Shown piece after piece: positions 1 to 5,504 of a stretch of 5,575 nucleotides of DNA. The stretch comes from Paracoccaceae bacterium. GTDB taxonomy: Bacteria > Pseudomonadota > Alphaproteobacteria > Rhodobacterales > Rhodobacteraceae. The stretch's first letter is position 1, and every line of letters begins with the position of its first letter. The notes under the pieces are model-generated. The model had not been told where the DNA came from, made no database searches, and worked only from the letters and a program-made list of their open reading frames with translations. The position numbers and the translations under genes were made by a program. The stretch lies in contig SLKW01000138.1 of assembly GCA_007134405.1 (NCBI GenBank), forward strand, positions 1 to 5,575. Reading direction: 5' to 3'.

Positions 1-33
1 CATACGCTTGTCATACGCTTGTCATACGCTTGC
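1..33. repeat. Three tandem copies of an 11-bp unit
   Basis: The unit CATACGCTTGT occurs at 1-11 and 12-22, and again at 23-33 with the last base changed to C. The copies are head to tail with no spacer. The array touches the window edge, so more copies may lie to the left. It is outside the phospholipase D-family gene, about 125 bp beyond its stop. The period is close to one turn of the DNA helix, so same-face protein binding is conceivable. Simple slippage expansion is equally possible. On the minus strand each copy contains an ATG, so the array could also hold the start region of a leftward gene beyond the edge. Confidence 0.85.
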
Positions 34-159
34 CAGCGCCCGATTTCCCAGAAAACCAAGGTGAATGCCCCGCTTTCCCCGCTGCCGGGACCCCCACGCC
101 CGCCCGCACCGGCAAGCTTTCGTCAACCAATGCCGCCGAATGCGGACGCCGCAAGGCGC

Positions 160-1437
160 TCAAAGCTGCGGGCGAAGCCAGCTGAGGCTCCAGTCCAGAG
201 CCTTCTGCCAGAACGGCCGGTTTTGCCAGGATTCCAGTGTGATGCGCTCGGTCTGCGCCAGATCGCGCTCGAAGACCGCGATCTTCTCGCGGGCGAATTC
301 CGCGTCGAAGACGTTGAGATTGGCCTCGTCGTTCAGCCGAAACGACCGCTCGTCGAAATTCGTGGACCCCACCGTCGCGAATGTCTCGTCGACGATCAGC
401 AGCTTGGCGTGGATGAAGGTCGGCTGATACTCGTGGATACGCACCCCCGCTTCCAGCAGCGGCCCCCAGAAATGGCGCGAGGCATTGCGCACGAAGTCCT
501 TGTTTATATGGGAATTCGGCACGATCACATCCACCTCGACCCCGCGCTGGCGGGCAAGCAACAACTGCGCGATCGCCACATCGTCGGGCACGAAATAGGG
601 GGTGGCGATGCGGATATGGTTCTCGGCGGCGGCGATGACCGTCATCAGCATCAGGTGGATGTAGTTGCGGCTGCCGGTGCTGCTGACAACCAGTTGCGCC
701 ACCGTCTCGCCCGTCTCCTCGAGCGGCGGAAAATGTGCATCGCCCTGCAAGACCTCGCCGGTATCCTCGACCCAGTTCTCGACGAAAGCGCCCTGCAGCA
801 TCGCCACGACCGGCCCGGTTACCCGATAATGCGACTCGCGCCATTCGTCGGGCGTGCGCGCGTCCCCGGCCCATTCGTCCGCGATCCCGACACCGCCCGT
901 GAACCCGATTTTTCCATCGACGATCAAAAGCTTGCGGTGCGTCCTGTTGTTGATCCGGTCGAGCGTGTACCAGCGCACCGGCCGGAAACGGACGACCTTC
1001 ACGCCGCCGTCCTCCATCCTCTCGATCAGCGCCGGGTCGGTCGGCTTGGAGCCGACCCAGTCCATCATCACCCGGACATCGACCCCTATCTGCGCGCGTT
1101 CGATCAGCGCGTCGGCGAACGCGCGCGCGATCTGCCCCGACCAGTAGACATAGGTCTCGAAATTGATCGAGGTTTCGGCCGAGCGGATCGCCTCCAGCAT
1201 CGCCGGAAAGATCTCGTCGCCGTTGAGCAGCGTCTGGACGCTGTTACCGGATAGCAGGTTCGACCCGTAAAGCCCCGAGATGGTTCTCATAAACGCAGGG
1301 TCGGAGGTCAGAACCGCCGGGGTGACGGGATTGCGCAACTCGCGCCGGTCGGGCAGGACGTTCACGATCACGATGCCAGCCAGTACCGTCGCGACGACAC
1401 CGCCCAAGGCGTACGCGTAAGTCCACCGCTCTGCCAT
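160..1437 (-). CDS. Membrane-anchored phospholipase D-like / cardiolipin synthase family protein
   Basis: The 425-residue protein is a two-domain member of the phospholipase D superfamily. Family members of this layout typically join phosphatidylglycerol to a second phospholipid to make cardiolipin, or catalyse related phosphatidyl transfers at the inner membrane. One hydrophobic segment at about residues 8-28 (ALGGVVATVLAGIVIVNVL) should anchor it. Both catalytic HKD motifs are intact: H167-x-K169-x4-D174 followed by GKIGFTGG, and H343-x-K345-x4-D350 followed by a GSTN motif at 357-360. FETYVYW (93-99) and NLNVFDAEF (373-381) also fit cardiolipin synthases. The length is close to E. coli ClsB and shorter than ClsA, which has two membrane segments. 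The ATG at 1437 is used because the membrane segment begins just after it. Upstream lies only a G-rich run (ACGGGACGGGA), not a clear ribosome binding site. The gene is divergent from the Crp/Fnr regulator gene. Family assignment is firm; the exact substrate is not shown by the sequence. Confidence 0.93.
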   Translation of the reverse strand: MAERWTYAYALGGVVATVLAGIVIVNVLPDRRELRNPVTPAVLTSDPAFMRTISGLYGSNLLSGNSVQTLLNGDEIFPAMLEAIRSAETSINFETYVYWSGQIARAFADALIERAQIGVDVRVMMDWVGSKPTDPALIERMEDGGVKVVRFRPVRWYTLDRINNRTHRKLLIVDGKIGFTGGVGIADEWAGDARTPDEWRESHYRVTGPVVAMLQGAFVENWVEDTGEVLQGDAHFPPLEETGETVAQLVVSSTGSRNYIHLMLMTVIAAAENHIRIATPYFVPDDVAIAQLLLARQRGVEVDVIVPNSHINKDFVRNASRHFWGPLLEAGVRIHEYQPTFIHAKLLIVDETFATVGSTNFDERSFRLNDEANLNVFDAEFAREKIAVFERDLAQTERITLESWQNRPFWQKALDWSLSWLRPQL

Positions 1438-1490
1438 TCCCGTCCCGTTTCCGTCATGCCTGCAAAGGCAACGCTCCGGCGACTTTCCGG

Positions 1491-1520
1491 TTGCGCGCCC
1501 TCACATTTCCACGCTAGTTT
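1491..1520 (+). promoter_or_regulatory. Weak sigma70-like promoter candidate for the Crp/Fnr gene
   Basis: TTGCGC (1491-1496) and TAGTTT (1515-1520) are separated by 18 bp. Each hexamer matches the consensus at only about half its positions. A start site near 1527 would leave a leader of roughly 34 nt before the preferred ATG at 1561 and would lie downstream of the alternative ATG at 1456. This is weak pattern evidence, given mainly because the divergent spacer (1438-1560) must hold promoters for both neighbours. I see no convincing promoter for the leftward gene in it. Confidence 0.2.
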
Positions 1521-1560
1521 TTCAAGGCAGGCGCATGTTCGCCAGTCAGATTTTCGTTTC

Positions 1561-2292
1561 ATGCCGCCGCCACATCCCTGCCAGACCTGTGTCCTTCGCT
1601 GCACGCCGATTTTCGCCGCCTTCTCGGAGGCGGAATTGGCCTTCATGATGGATTTCCGCGATGGCGAGGTGGACCTCGCGCGTGGCGACGTGCTGTTTGA
1701 AGAAGGCGCTTCGCTTTCGCATTTCTACACCGTTTTGTCCGGTCAGGGTGGTCGTTACAAGACGCTGGAGAATGGCGAGCGGCAGATGGTGAATTTCGTC
1801 TTCCCGGGCGACGTCACTGGCCTCAGCGGCAGCCTGACGGGCGAAGCCGCTGCAACGGTTCAGGCCGCCTCGCCCATGCGCCTGTGCCGCTTCCGCAAGA
1901 ACCGCCTGCCCGAACTGTTTCGCGATCAATCCGAACGCGCCTACGCGCTGACCTATATCGCCGCGACCGAGGAGCATTTCCTGGGTGAAATCATCGCGAC
2001 ACTGGGCCGGCGCACCGCGTTGCAACGCACGGCCTGGGCGCTCCTGCGCATCCACACCCGCCTTGCTGCGCTGGGACTGCACGACGCGGACGGCGCCGTG
2101 CCCTTTCCCTACCGGCAGGCCGATCTCGCCGATGCGCTGGGTCTGTCGGTCGTCCATACCAACAAGACCCTGGCACGGCTGCGCGATTTGGTCGAGATCG
2201 GCAGCGGCAGGCTGAAAGTGAACGACCACGCCGCACTCGCCGAGCAGGCCCTGACGGAGCCCGAACCGCCGCGGGTGCGCCCATTGCTCTGA
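1561..2292 (+). CDS. Crp/Fnr family transcriptional regulator with an FNR-like four-cysteine set
   Basis: The 243-residue protein has the usual Crp/Fnr order: an effector beta-roll at about 15-120 (YTVLSG, RYKTLENGERQ, NFVFPGDVTGL), a long dimerisation helix at about 125-165, and a C-terminal winged helix with recognition helix SVVHTNKTLARLRD (196-209). It should bind DNA as a dimer. Its only four cysteines are C7, C10, C14 and C109. C109 lines up with FNR C122, and the C14-C109 distance (95) is close to that of FNR C29-C122 (93), so an oxygen- or NO-sensitive [4Fe-4S] cluster is plausible but unproven. The recognition helix lacks FNR's E-x2-SR, so its DNA target should differ. An in-frame ATG at 1456 would add 35 residues, but those codons are only 47% G/C at position 3 (16 of 34) against 76% (26 of 34) just after 1561, so 1561 is preferred. 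There is no clear Shine-Dalgarno at either start. It is divergent from the phospholipase D-family gene and convergent with the receiver-like gene. Confidence 0.9.
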   Translation: MPPPHPCQTCVLRCTPIFAAFSEAELAFMMDFRDGEVDLARGDVLFEEGASLSHFYTVLSGQGGRYKTLENGERQMVNFVFPGDVTGLSGSLTGEAAATVQAASPMRLCRFRKNRLPELFRDQSERAYALTYIAATEEHFLGEIIATLGRRTALQRTAWALLRIHTRLAALGLHDADGAVPFPYRQADLADALGLSVVHTNKTLARLRDLVEIGSGRLKVNDHAALAEQALTEPEPPRVRPLL

Positions 2293-2301
2293 CGGCGAAC
2301 G

Positions 2302-2330
2302 GCCCGGCCTGCGATCAGCAGGCCTTGGGC
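2302..2330. terminator. Candidate bidirectional terminator between convergent genes
   Basis: GGCCTGC (2306-2312) and GCAGGCC (2318-2324) form a perfect 7-bp inverted repeat around the loop GATCA. The flanks GCCC (2302-2305) and GGGC (2327-2330) extend the stem by 4 bp after a two-base TT bulge. It begins 10 bp past the Crp/Fnr stop and spans the stop codon of the convergent receiver-like gene (2315-2317). Such a symmetric stem could end transcription from both sides. No T-run follows on either strand, so it is not a textbook intrinsic terminator. Confidence 0.5.
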
Positions 2331-2692
2331 GGCTGCGCCAGTGTTTCCAGGGATGCGACCAGTTCCAGCACCTGATCGGTCGAAAACGGCCAGACCAGGG
2401 CGGGCCAGGCACCCGTCGGCCAGTCGCTGCGCGGATCTGGGCCCAGAAGAACGATTTCGGTGTCCCGCGCCTCGAGTATCGGGCGCAGCGCGCTCGACTG
2501 GAAATGTGCCGCGGTGTCGTGAATGAAGGCCAGCGCAATTCGTTTCGCGGCATCCAAACTGTCCATCAGCCGCAGCGCCTCGGCCTCGGACGTGGCAAGC
2601 AGCGGCTGGAATCCCAGATTTTCGCGCGCCGTCGTGGCGAGGTCCTTCGCAATCAGGGGGACGGGTTCGAGGATGAGGCAGAAACGGGACAT
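2315..2692 (-). CDS. Degenerate CheY-like receiver (pseudo-receiver) protein
   Basis: The 125-residue protein has the size and order of a single receiver domain with no output domain. Strand 1 is FCLILEP followed by VPLIAKDLATTARENLGF, like the common alphaproteobacterial start VEDEPLIALDL. Strand 3 is IALAFI (52-57), strand 4 is EIVLLG (79-84), and the last strand/helix is ALVWPFSTDQVLELVASL (98-115), like KPFSPEDLLAAL. The acidic pair is E9-P10, the phospho-acceptor position falls on H58 (or D59 if shifted by one), the Ser/Thr position is G84, and the conserved Lys before Pro-Phe is W101. Ordinary phosphorylation is therefore unlikely, and a protein-binding or decoy role is possible. The ATG at 2692 is chosen because GGAAAG lies 6 bases before it and the fold begins at once. 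The open frame runs up to 2947, but that stretch is poor in G/C at third positions. Annotation of the fold rests on motif reading only. Confidence 0.7.
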   Translation of the reverse strand: MSRFCLILEPVPLIAKDLATTARENLGFQPLLATSEAEALRLMDSLDAAKRIALAFIHDTAAHFQSSALRPILEARDTEIVLLGPDPRSDWPTGAWPALVWPFSTDQVLELVASLETLAQPPKAC

Positions 2693-2720
2693 AATGAGCT
2701 TTCCAGTCAACATGAACAGA

Positions 2721-2741
2721 CGGCACGTGCCGCGCATGCGC
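2721..2741. repeat. Two abutting perfect palindromes upstream of the receiver-like gene
   Basis: CGGCACGTGCCG (2721-2732) is a perfect 12-bp palindrome. GCGCATGCGC (2732-2741) is a perfect 10-bp palindrome sharing one base with it. Both lie 29-49 bp upstream of the receiver-like start codon, so they could be operator sites or leader hairpins. The core GCATGCG of the second also occurs at 2851-2857, again inside a palindrome (CGCATGCG, 2850-2857). GC-rich palindromes arise easily in such a genome, so function is uncertain. Confidence 0.45.
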
Positions 2742-2883
2742 TGCACTCTCTCACCGATTGAACCCGGTTGCATTAATCTTTGACATAATCGACCGAAAAG
2801 AGAAAGCGGGCCGCGCGGCAGCGATTTCCTGACCGCATGGGGTTGCAGCCGCATGCGACGGCGCGAATTATCGACAATCGCGC

Positions 2884-2911
2884 AATATACACGCGATAGT
2901 CGTCCGTAAAA
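2884..2911 (-). promoter_or_regulatory. Weak promoter candidate for the receiver-like gene
   Basis: Read on the minus strand, TTTTAC (2911-2906) and TATATT (2889-2884) are separated by 16 bp. The second hexamer is a fair match to the -10 consensus, and the first is a poor match to TTGACA. A start here would leave a leader of about 185 nt carrying the palindromes at 2721-2741. This is pattern evidence only; another promoter nearer the gene is just as possible. Confidence 0.2.
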
Positions 2912-2925
2912 CGCGACATTGGTGC

Positions 2926-2944
2926 AAAAATCCGCATCTATGCG
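2926..2944 (-). terminator. Weak intrinsic terminator candidate for the peptide operon
   Basis: On the minus strand CGCA-TAGA-TGCG (2944-2933) forms a short stem, followed by GG and then ATTTTT (2931-2926). It lies about 150 bp past the dipeptidase stop, in the right orientation to end that operon. The stem is only 4-5 bp, so it would be weak at best. Confidence 0.25.
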
Positions 2945-3002
2945 CAATCGCGAGCGCGGTCGCCTTTTGAGCCCGCGCTATTCCGAACGCCGGTGTCGAT
3001 CA

Positions 3003-3014
3003 GCAAATATTTGC
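3003..3014. repeat. AT-rich perfect 12-bp palindrome
   Basis: GCAAATATTTGC is a perfect palindrome with an AT-rich core, about 80 bp beyond the dipeptidase stop. The AT-rich centre stands out from the GC-rich surroundings. It could be a protein-binding site, but nothing in the sequence ties it to a regulator. Confidence 0.4.
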
Positions 3015-3093
3015 CACCGCCATTGGCACGGCCGCGATTTCTCGCGCGCTTCGTGTTCCGAGTTTCAGCACTTCCGCGCGACTCGTTTACGGC

Positions 3094-4518
3094 CTACCAG
3101 ATCTGCGCGGGACCGCGCGGGATACCGAAGTTGAGTGCACCCGCCGCGCGAAGGCGGATTTCGGCGGCAGCGGCCAACGCCTCGGTTTCGGTCAAGGCCG
3201 CGAGCAAACGGGTCGCCGCGTGATCCGTGAGCAACCTTTCCGCCAGCGGCGCTTCCTCGGCGTCAAGCAGGATTTCCGCACTGCGCAGCACGTCGGGCAA
3301 TTCCTCCGCCAGACGCGCCTCGGTCGCGCGGCAATAGGCCCAGACCTCGGCCAGGAGCGGTTCGGGCATCTGAAAGGCCAGGTGCATCAGACGTTTGCCC
3401 GTCTGGAAGGCCGCGCGCGTCACCTCGGCCCCCTGCGGGATGTGGCTGACCGTGTCGGGGTTGCGTCCGGCGTGGCGGGTGTCGAGGAAGCGCGCGCTCT
3501 CGCCCGAGGTCAGGTATCGGTGCGGGCCGAATTCCAGCGGCACGTCGCTCATGCCCAGGAACACGGGTACGAGCGTTGACGTGACCGGCCCGACCGGGGC
3601 GTGCCACATCACCCGCAGCGCGTCGTGGCGGGGGTGCGTGAGCGGCACCATCTGGCCGTAGCCGGCGGTGTCGCCGGTCAGTTTCTCGCTGGCGATGGAC
3701 CAGACGACGTCCTTGAAACCGATCTTTTCCGGCCGGGCGGCGCGGGCGCGCATCTCGGCCTCGACCCATTGCACGCCCTCCCAGCGCCCCTTGCCGTCGC
3801 CGTAGACGCGGTTGACGTCGAAGGGGCCTTGCGCGGGGTCGTACCAGCCCTGGTCGATGGCGAAGGCGATGAAGTGGTCGGGGAAGCGGAAGGTGTCGTC
3901 GGGCGCGGCCGGGATCGCGCCGATCCAGCCGGGGCGCGAGGCGCGGATGGCGTCGGGGCCCAGGCGTTCGGCGACCCAGAGTTTCCGCGCCCCGGCGAAT
4001 TCGATCACCACCCAGGCCTCTTCAGGGTCCGCGATGATGTGCGAATTGCCGCCGTAGCAGGAATAGCCGTGCCCGGCGATCAGGGCGGCGATGATCTCCA
4101 CCCCCTCGCGGGCGGTGCGGGCGCGTTCGAGCACGATGCTGGCGAGGTCGGAATAGTTGGGGCCCGACTGGTCGGGCGGCGTCATCGCGATCAGTTCGGG
4201 GCGCGAGGGGGACCAGATGTCGCGCACCGCGACCCCGTGTTCGTTCAGCCCGCCGTTGGTGATCGGCGCGGGCACGCCGAGATAGTGGCTGTAGCTGACG
4301 CGAAGGTGGCGGAAAGTCTCGGGCACCTGCGGGATGGTGGAGCGGATGCCGGGCAGGTCGGAGGCGGGCGAGACGCCGACCTCGATGGTCGCGCCGGGGG
4401 CGTGGGTCTGGCGCGGGACGAGTTCCAGCCAGTGGCTGGAGGGTTCGTCGCCGTAGCCCGCCAGCCAGGCATGGCCGTCGGCGGTGTGGTTGCGGCCGAT
4501 GTAGATGCCGTAGCTCAT
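3094..4518 (-). CDS. C69-family dipeptidase (Ntn-hydrolase fold)
   Basis: The 474-residue protein matches the C69 (formerly U34) dipeptidase family, N-terminal-nucleophile hydrolases that cleave dipeptides. Recognisable blocks are GDEPSSHWLELVPR (23-36), TNGGLNEHGVAV (87-98), SDLASIVLERARTAREGVEII (123-143, read as two halves) and IIADPEEAWVVIEFAG (161-176). No signal peptide or membrane segment is seen, so it should act in the cytoplasm. Family members such as PepD use a cysteine at the mature N-terminus, but this protein begins MSYGIYIGRN. Its only cysteines are C154 and C396. Ser2, exposed if the initiator Met is removed, is a possible substitute nucleophile. The ATG at 4518 overlaps the stop of the upstream ATPase gene (ATGA), and AAGGAG sits 11 bases before it, which fixes the start. 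The context implies hydrolysis of peptides brought in by the linked ABC importer. The family call is solid; activity and substrate are inferred. Confidence 0.9.
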   Translation of the reverse strand: MSYGIYIGRNHTADGHAWLAGYGDEPSSHWLELVPRQTHAPGATIEVGVSPASDLPGIRSTIPQVPETFRHLRVSYSHYLGVPAPITNGGLNEHGVAVRDIWSPSRPELIAMTPPDQSGPNYSDLASIVLERARTAREGVEIIAALIAGHGYSCYGGNSHIIADPEEAWVVIEFAGARKLWVAERLGPDAIRASRPGWIGAIPAAPDDTFRFPDHFIAFAIDQGWYDPAQGPFDVNRVYGDGKGRWEGVQWVEAEMRARAARPEKIGFKDVVWSIASEKLTGDTAGYGQMVPLTHPRHDALRVMWHAPVGPVTSTLVPVFLGMSDVPLEFGPHRYLTSGESARFLDTRHAGRNPDTVSHIPQGAEVTRAAFQTGKRLMHLAFQMPEPLLAEVWAYCRATEARLAEELPDVLRSAEILLDAEEAPLAERLLTDHAATRLLAALTETEALAAAAEIRLRAAGALNFGIPRGPAQIW

Positions 4519-5504
4519 GCGGGGGCGGGCTCCTTCGTCAGCGGGTAGTGGCAGGCGACGCGGCCGCCAGTGGTGGCGGGTTCCAGGAGCGGCACGCGGG
4601 TGGCGCAGTCCGGGCGCGCGATGGGGCAGCGGGGGTGGAACTCGCAGCCCGTGGGGCGGGCGTTCAGCGCCGGGGTCTCGCCCTTCAGGACGATGCGTTC
4701 GCGCCGGGCGGTGGGGTCGGGTTCGGGGTTCGCGGCCATCAGCGCGCGGGTGTAGGGGTGGGCGGGGGCGGTGAGCAGGCGCTCGACCGGGCCGACCTCG
4801 ACGATGCGGCCCAGATACATGACCGCGATCCGGTCGGCGATGTGGCGCAGGATGTTGAGGTTGTGGGTGATGATCAGCGTGGTCAGGCCGTGGTCGGTCT
4901 TGATGCGGTTCATCAGGTTGAGGATCTCGCCCTGCACCGACACGTCGAGGCCGGCGGTGGGCTCGTCGGCCAGCACGAGCGTCGGGGTCAGGGCGAGGGC
5001 GCGGGCGACGCCGACGCGGCGGGCCTGGCCGCCGGACAGCTGGTGCGGGTAGCGGTTGAGGAAGTCGGGGCCGAGGCCGGCGTCGGCGAGAAGCTGCACC
5101 GCCTTCGCCTGGCGGTCCGCCAGCTTGATGCCGTGGATGACGAAGGGTTCCAGCACCAGGTCGCGCACGGTCTTGCGGGGCGAGAGCGAGCCCACGGGGT
5201 CCTGGAACATCATCGCGACGCGGCGGCGGACGGTGTGCCAGTCGGGGCGTTCGTGGAGCGCCAGACCGTCGAACGTGACCTGCCCGCCGGCGAGCGGGAC
5301 GAGGCCGTTGATGGCGCGGGCGAGCGTGGTCTTGCCCGAGCCGGACTCGCCCACCACGGCCAGCGTCTCACCCGCCTGCACGTCGAGCGAGACGCCGTCG
5401 AGGGCGCGGACGCGGCGTTTTTCGGGGGGCGTCAGCAGGGCCTTGATCCCGCTGACGGCGGGGAATTCGACGACGACGTCGCGGAGGGTGAGGAGCGGGG
5501 TCAT
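4515..5504 (-). CDS. Oligopeptide/dipeptide ABC importer ATP-binding protein (OppF/DppF type)
   Basis: The 329-residue ATPase would power import of short peptides from the periplasm. Motifs in order are Walker A GESGSGKTT (52-60), Q-loop MMFQDP (98-103), signature LSGGQ (156-160), Walker B LVLADEP (176-182), D-loop AGLD (184-187) and H-loop ITHN with H213. The peptide-importer C-terminal extension follows, with HPYTRALM (249-256) and four cysteines C287-x5-C293-x6-C300-x17-C318 in the CEFHPRCP...C...ACHYP pattern. That pattern is known in this family to hold an iron-sulfur cluster in some members. The frame also opens at a TTG at 5558 (18 more residues), but the ATG at 5504 starts right at the conserved beginning (TLRDVVVEF) and overlaps an in-frame-open upstream TGA as ATGA, so it is preferred. 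No purine-rich ribosome site precedes it, which fits translational coupling. It is followed at once by the dipeptidase gene. Distinguishing Opp from Dpp specificity is not possible from the ATPase alone. Confidence 0.93.
   Translation of the reverse strand: MTPLLTLRDVVVEFPAVSGIKALLTPPEKRRVRALDGVSLDVQAGETLAVVGESGSGKTTLARAINGLVPLAGGQVTFDGLALHERPDWHTVRRRVAMMFQDPVGSLSPRKTVRDLVLEPFVIHGIKLADRQAKAVQLLADAGLGPDFLNRYPHQLSGGQARRVGVARALALTPTLVLADEPTAGLDVSVQGEILNLMNRIKTDHGLTTLIITHNLNILRHIADRIAVMYLGRIVEVGPVERLLTAPAHPYTRALMAANPEPDPTARRERIVLKGETPALNARPTGCEFHPRCPIARPDCATRVPLLEPATTGGRVACHYPLTKEPAPA

Larger units (their letters stand above)
2693..3093. other. 401-bp non-coding region between the receiver-like gene and the peptide operon
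   Basis: No convincing gene lies here. Open frames that cross it lack the third-position G/C bias of the neighbours and have no recognisable motifs. The stretch looks more AT-rich than its surroundings. It must hold the 3' end signal of the peptide operon and the promoter of the receiver-like gene, both on the minus strand. It contains perfect palindromes at 2721-2732, 2732-2741, 2850-2857 and 3003-3014, plus a small hairpin at 2933-2944. I found no full FNR-type box (TTGAT-N4-ATCAA). Confidence 0.7.

Noticed and set aside
95..118. Possible terminator stem (TGCCGG/CCGGCA) after the phospholipase D-family gene
   Set aside because: The arms are only 6 bp and are separated by a loop of about 20 bases with no T-run after them.
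11..874. Minus-strand open frame of 287 codons
   Set aside because: It is an out-of-frame shadow of the phospholipase D-family gene. Fragments look like arginine-rich nonsense, and it ends inside the tandem repeat by chance.
19..1254. Long plus-strand open frame of 411 codons
   Set aside because: It lies antisense to the phospholipase D-family gene, whose two HKD motifs are intact. The translation has no recognisable domain and is rich in R, D and H, as expected for a shadow frame in GC-rich DNA.
1546..2553. Minus-strand open frame of 335 codons
   Set aside because: It runs antisense across the Crp/Fnr gene and into the receiver-like gene in another frame, with no domain of its own.
2780..2793. 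Possible FNR box beginning TTGAC
   Set aside because: The first half-site is present, but after four bases the second half is TCGAC, which does not fit ATCAA or GTCAA.
2693..2947. N-terminal extension of the receiver-like protein up to 2947
   Set aside because: The extra 85 codons include many A/T third positions, show no domain and need a TTG start. The ATG at 2692 has GGAAAG before it and starts directly at strand 1 of the fold.
2993..3223. Small plus-strand open frame of 76 codons
   Set aside because: It overlaps the 3' end of the dipeptidase antisense, has no motif, and lacks a convincing ribosome binding site.
3601..4548. Plus-strand open frame of 315 codons
   Set aside because: It is antisense to the dipeptidase. 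The valine-, glycine- and aspartate-rich low-complexity translation is typical of the strand opposite GC-rich coding DNA.
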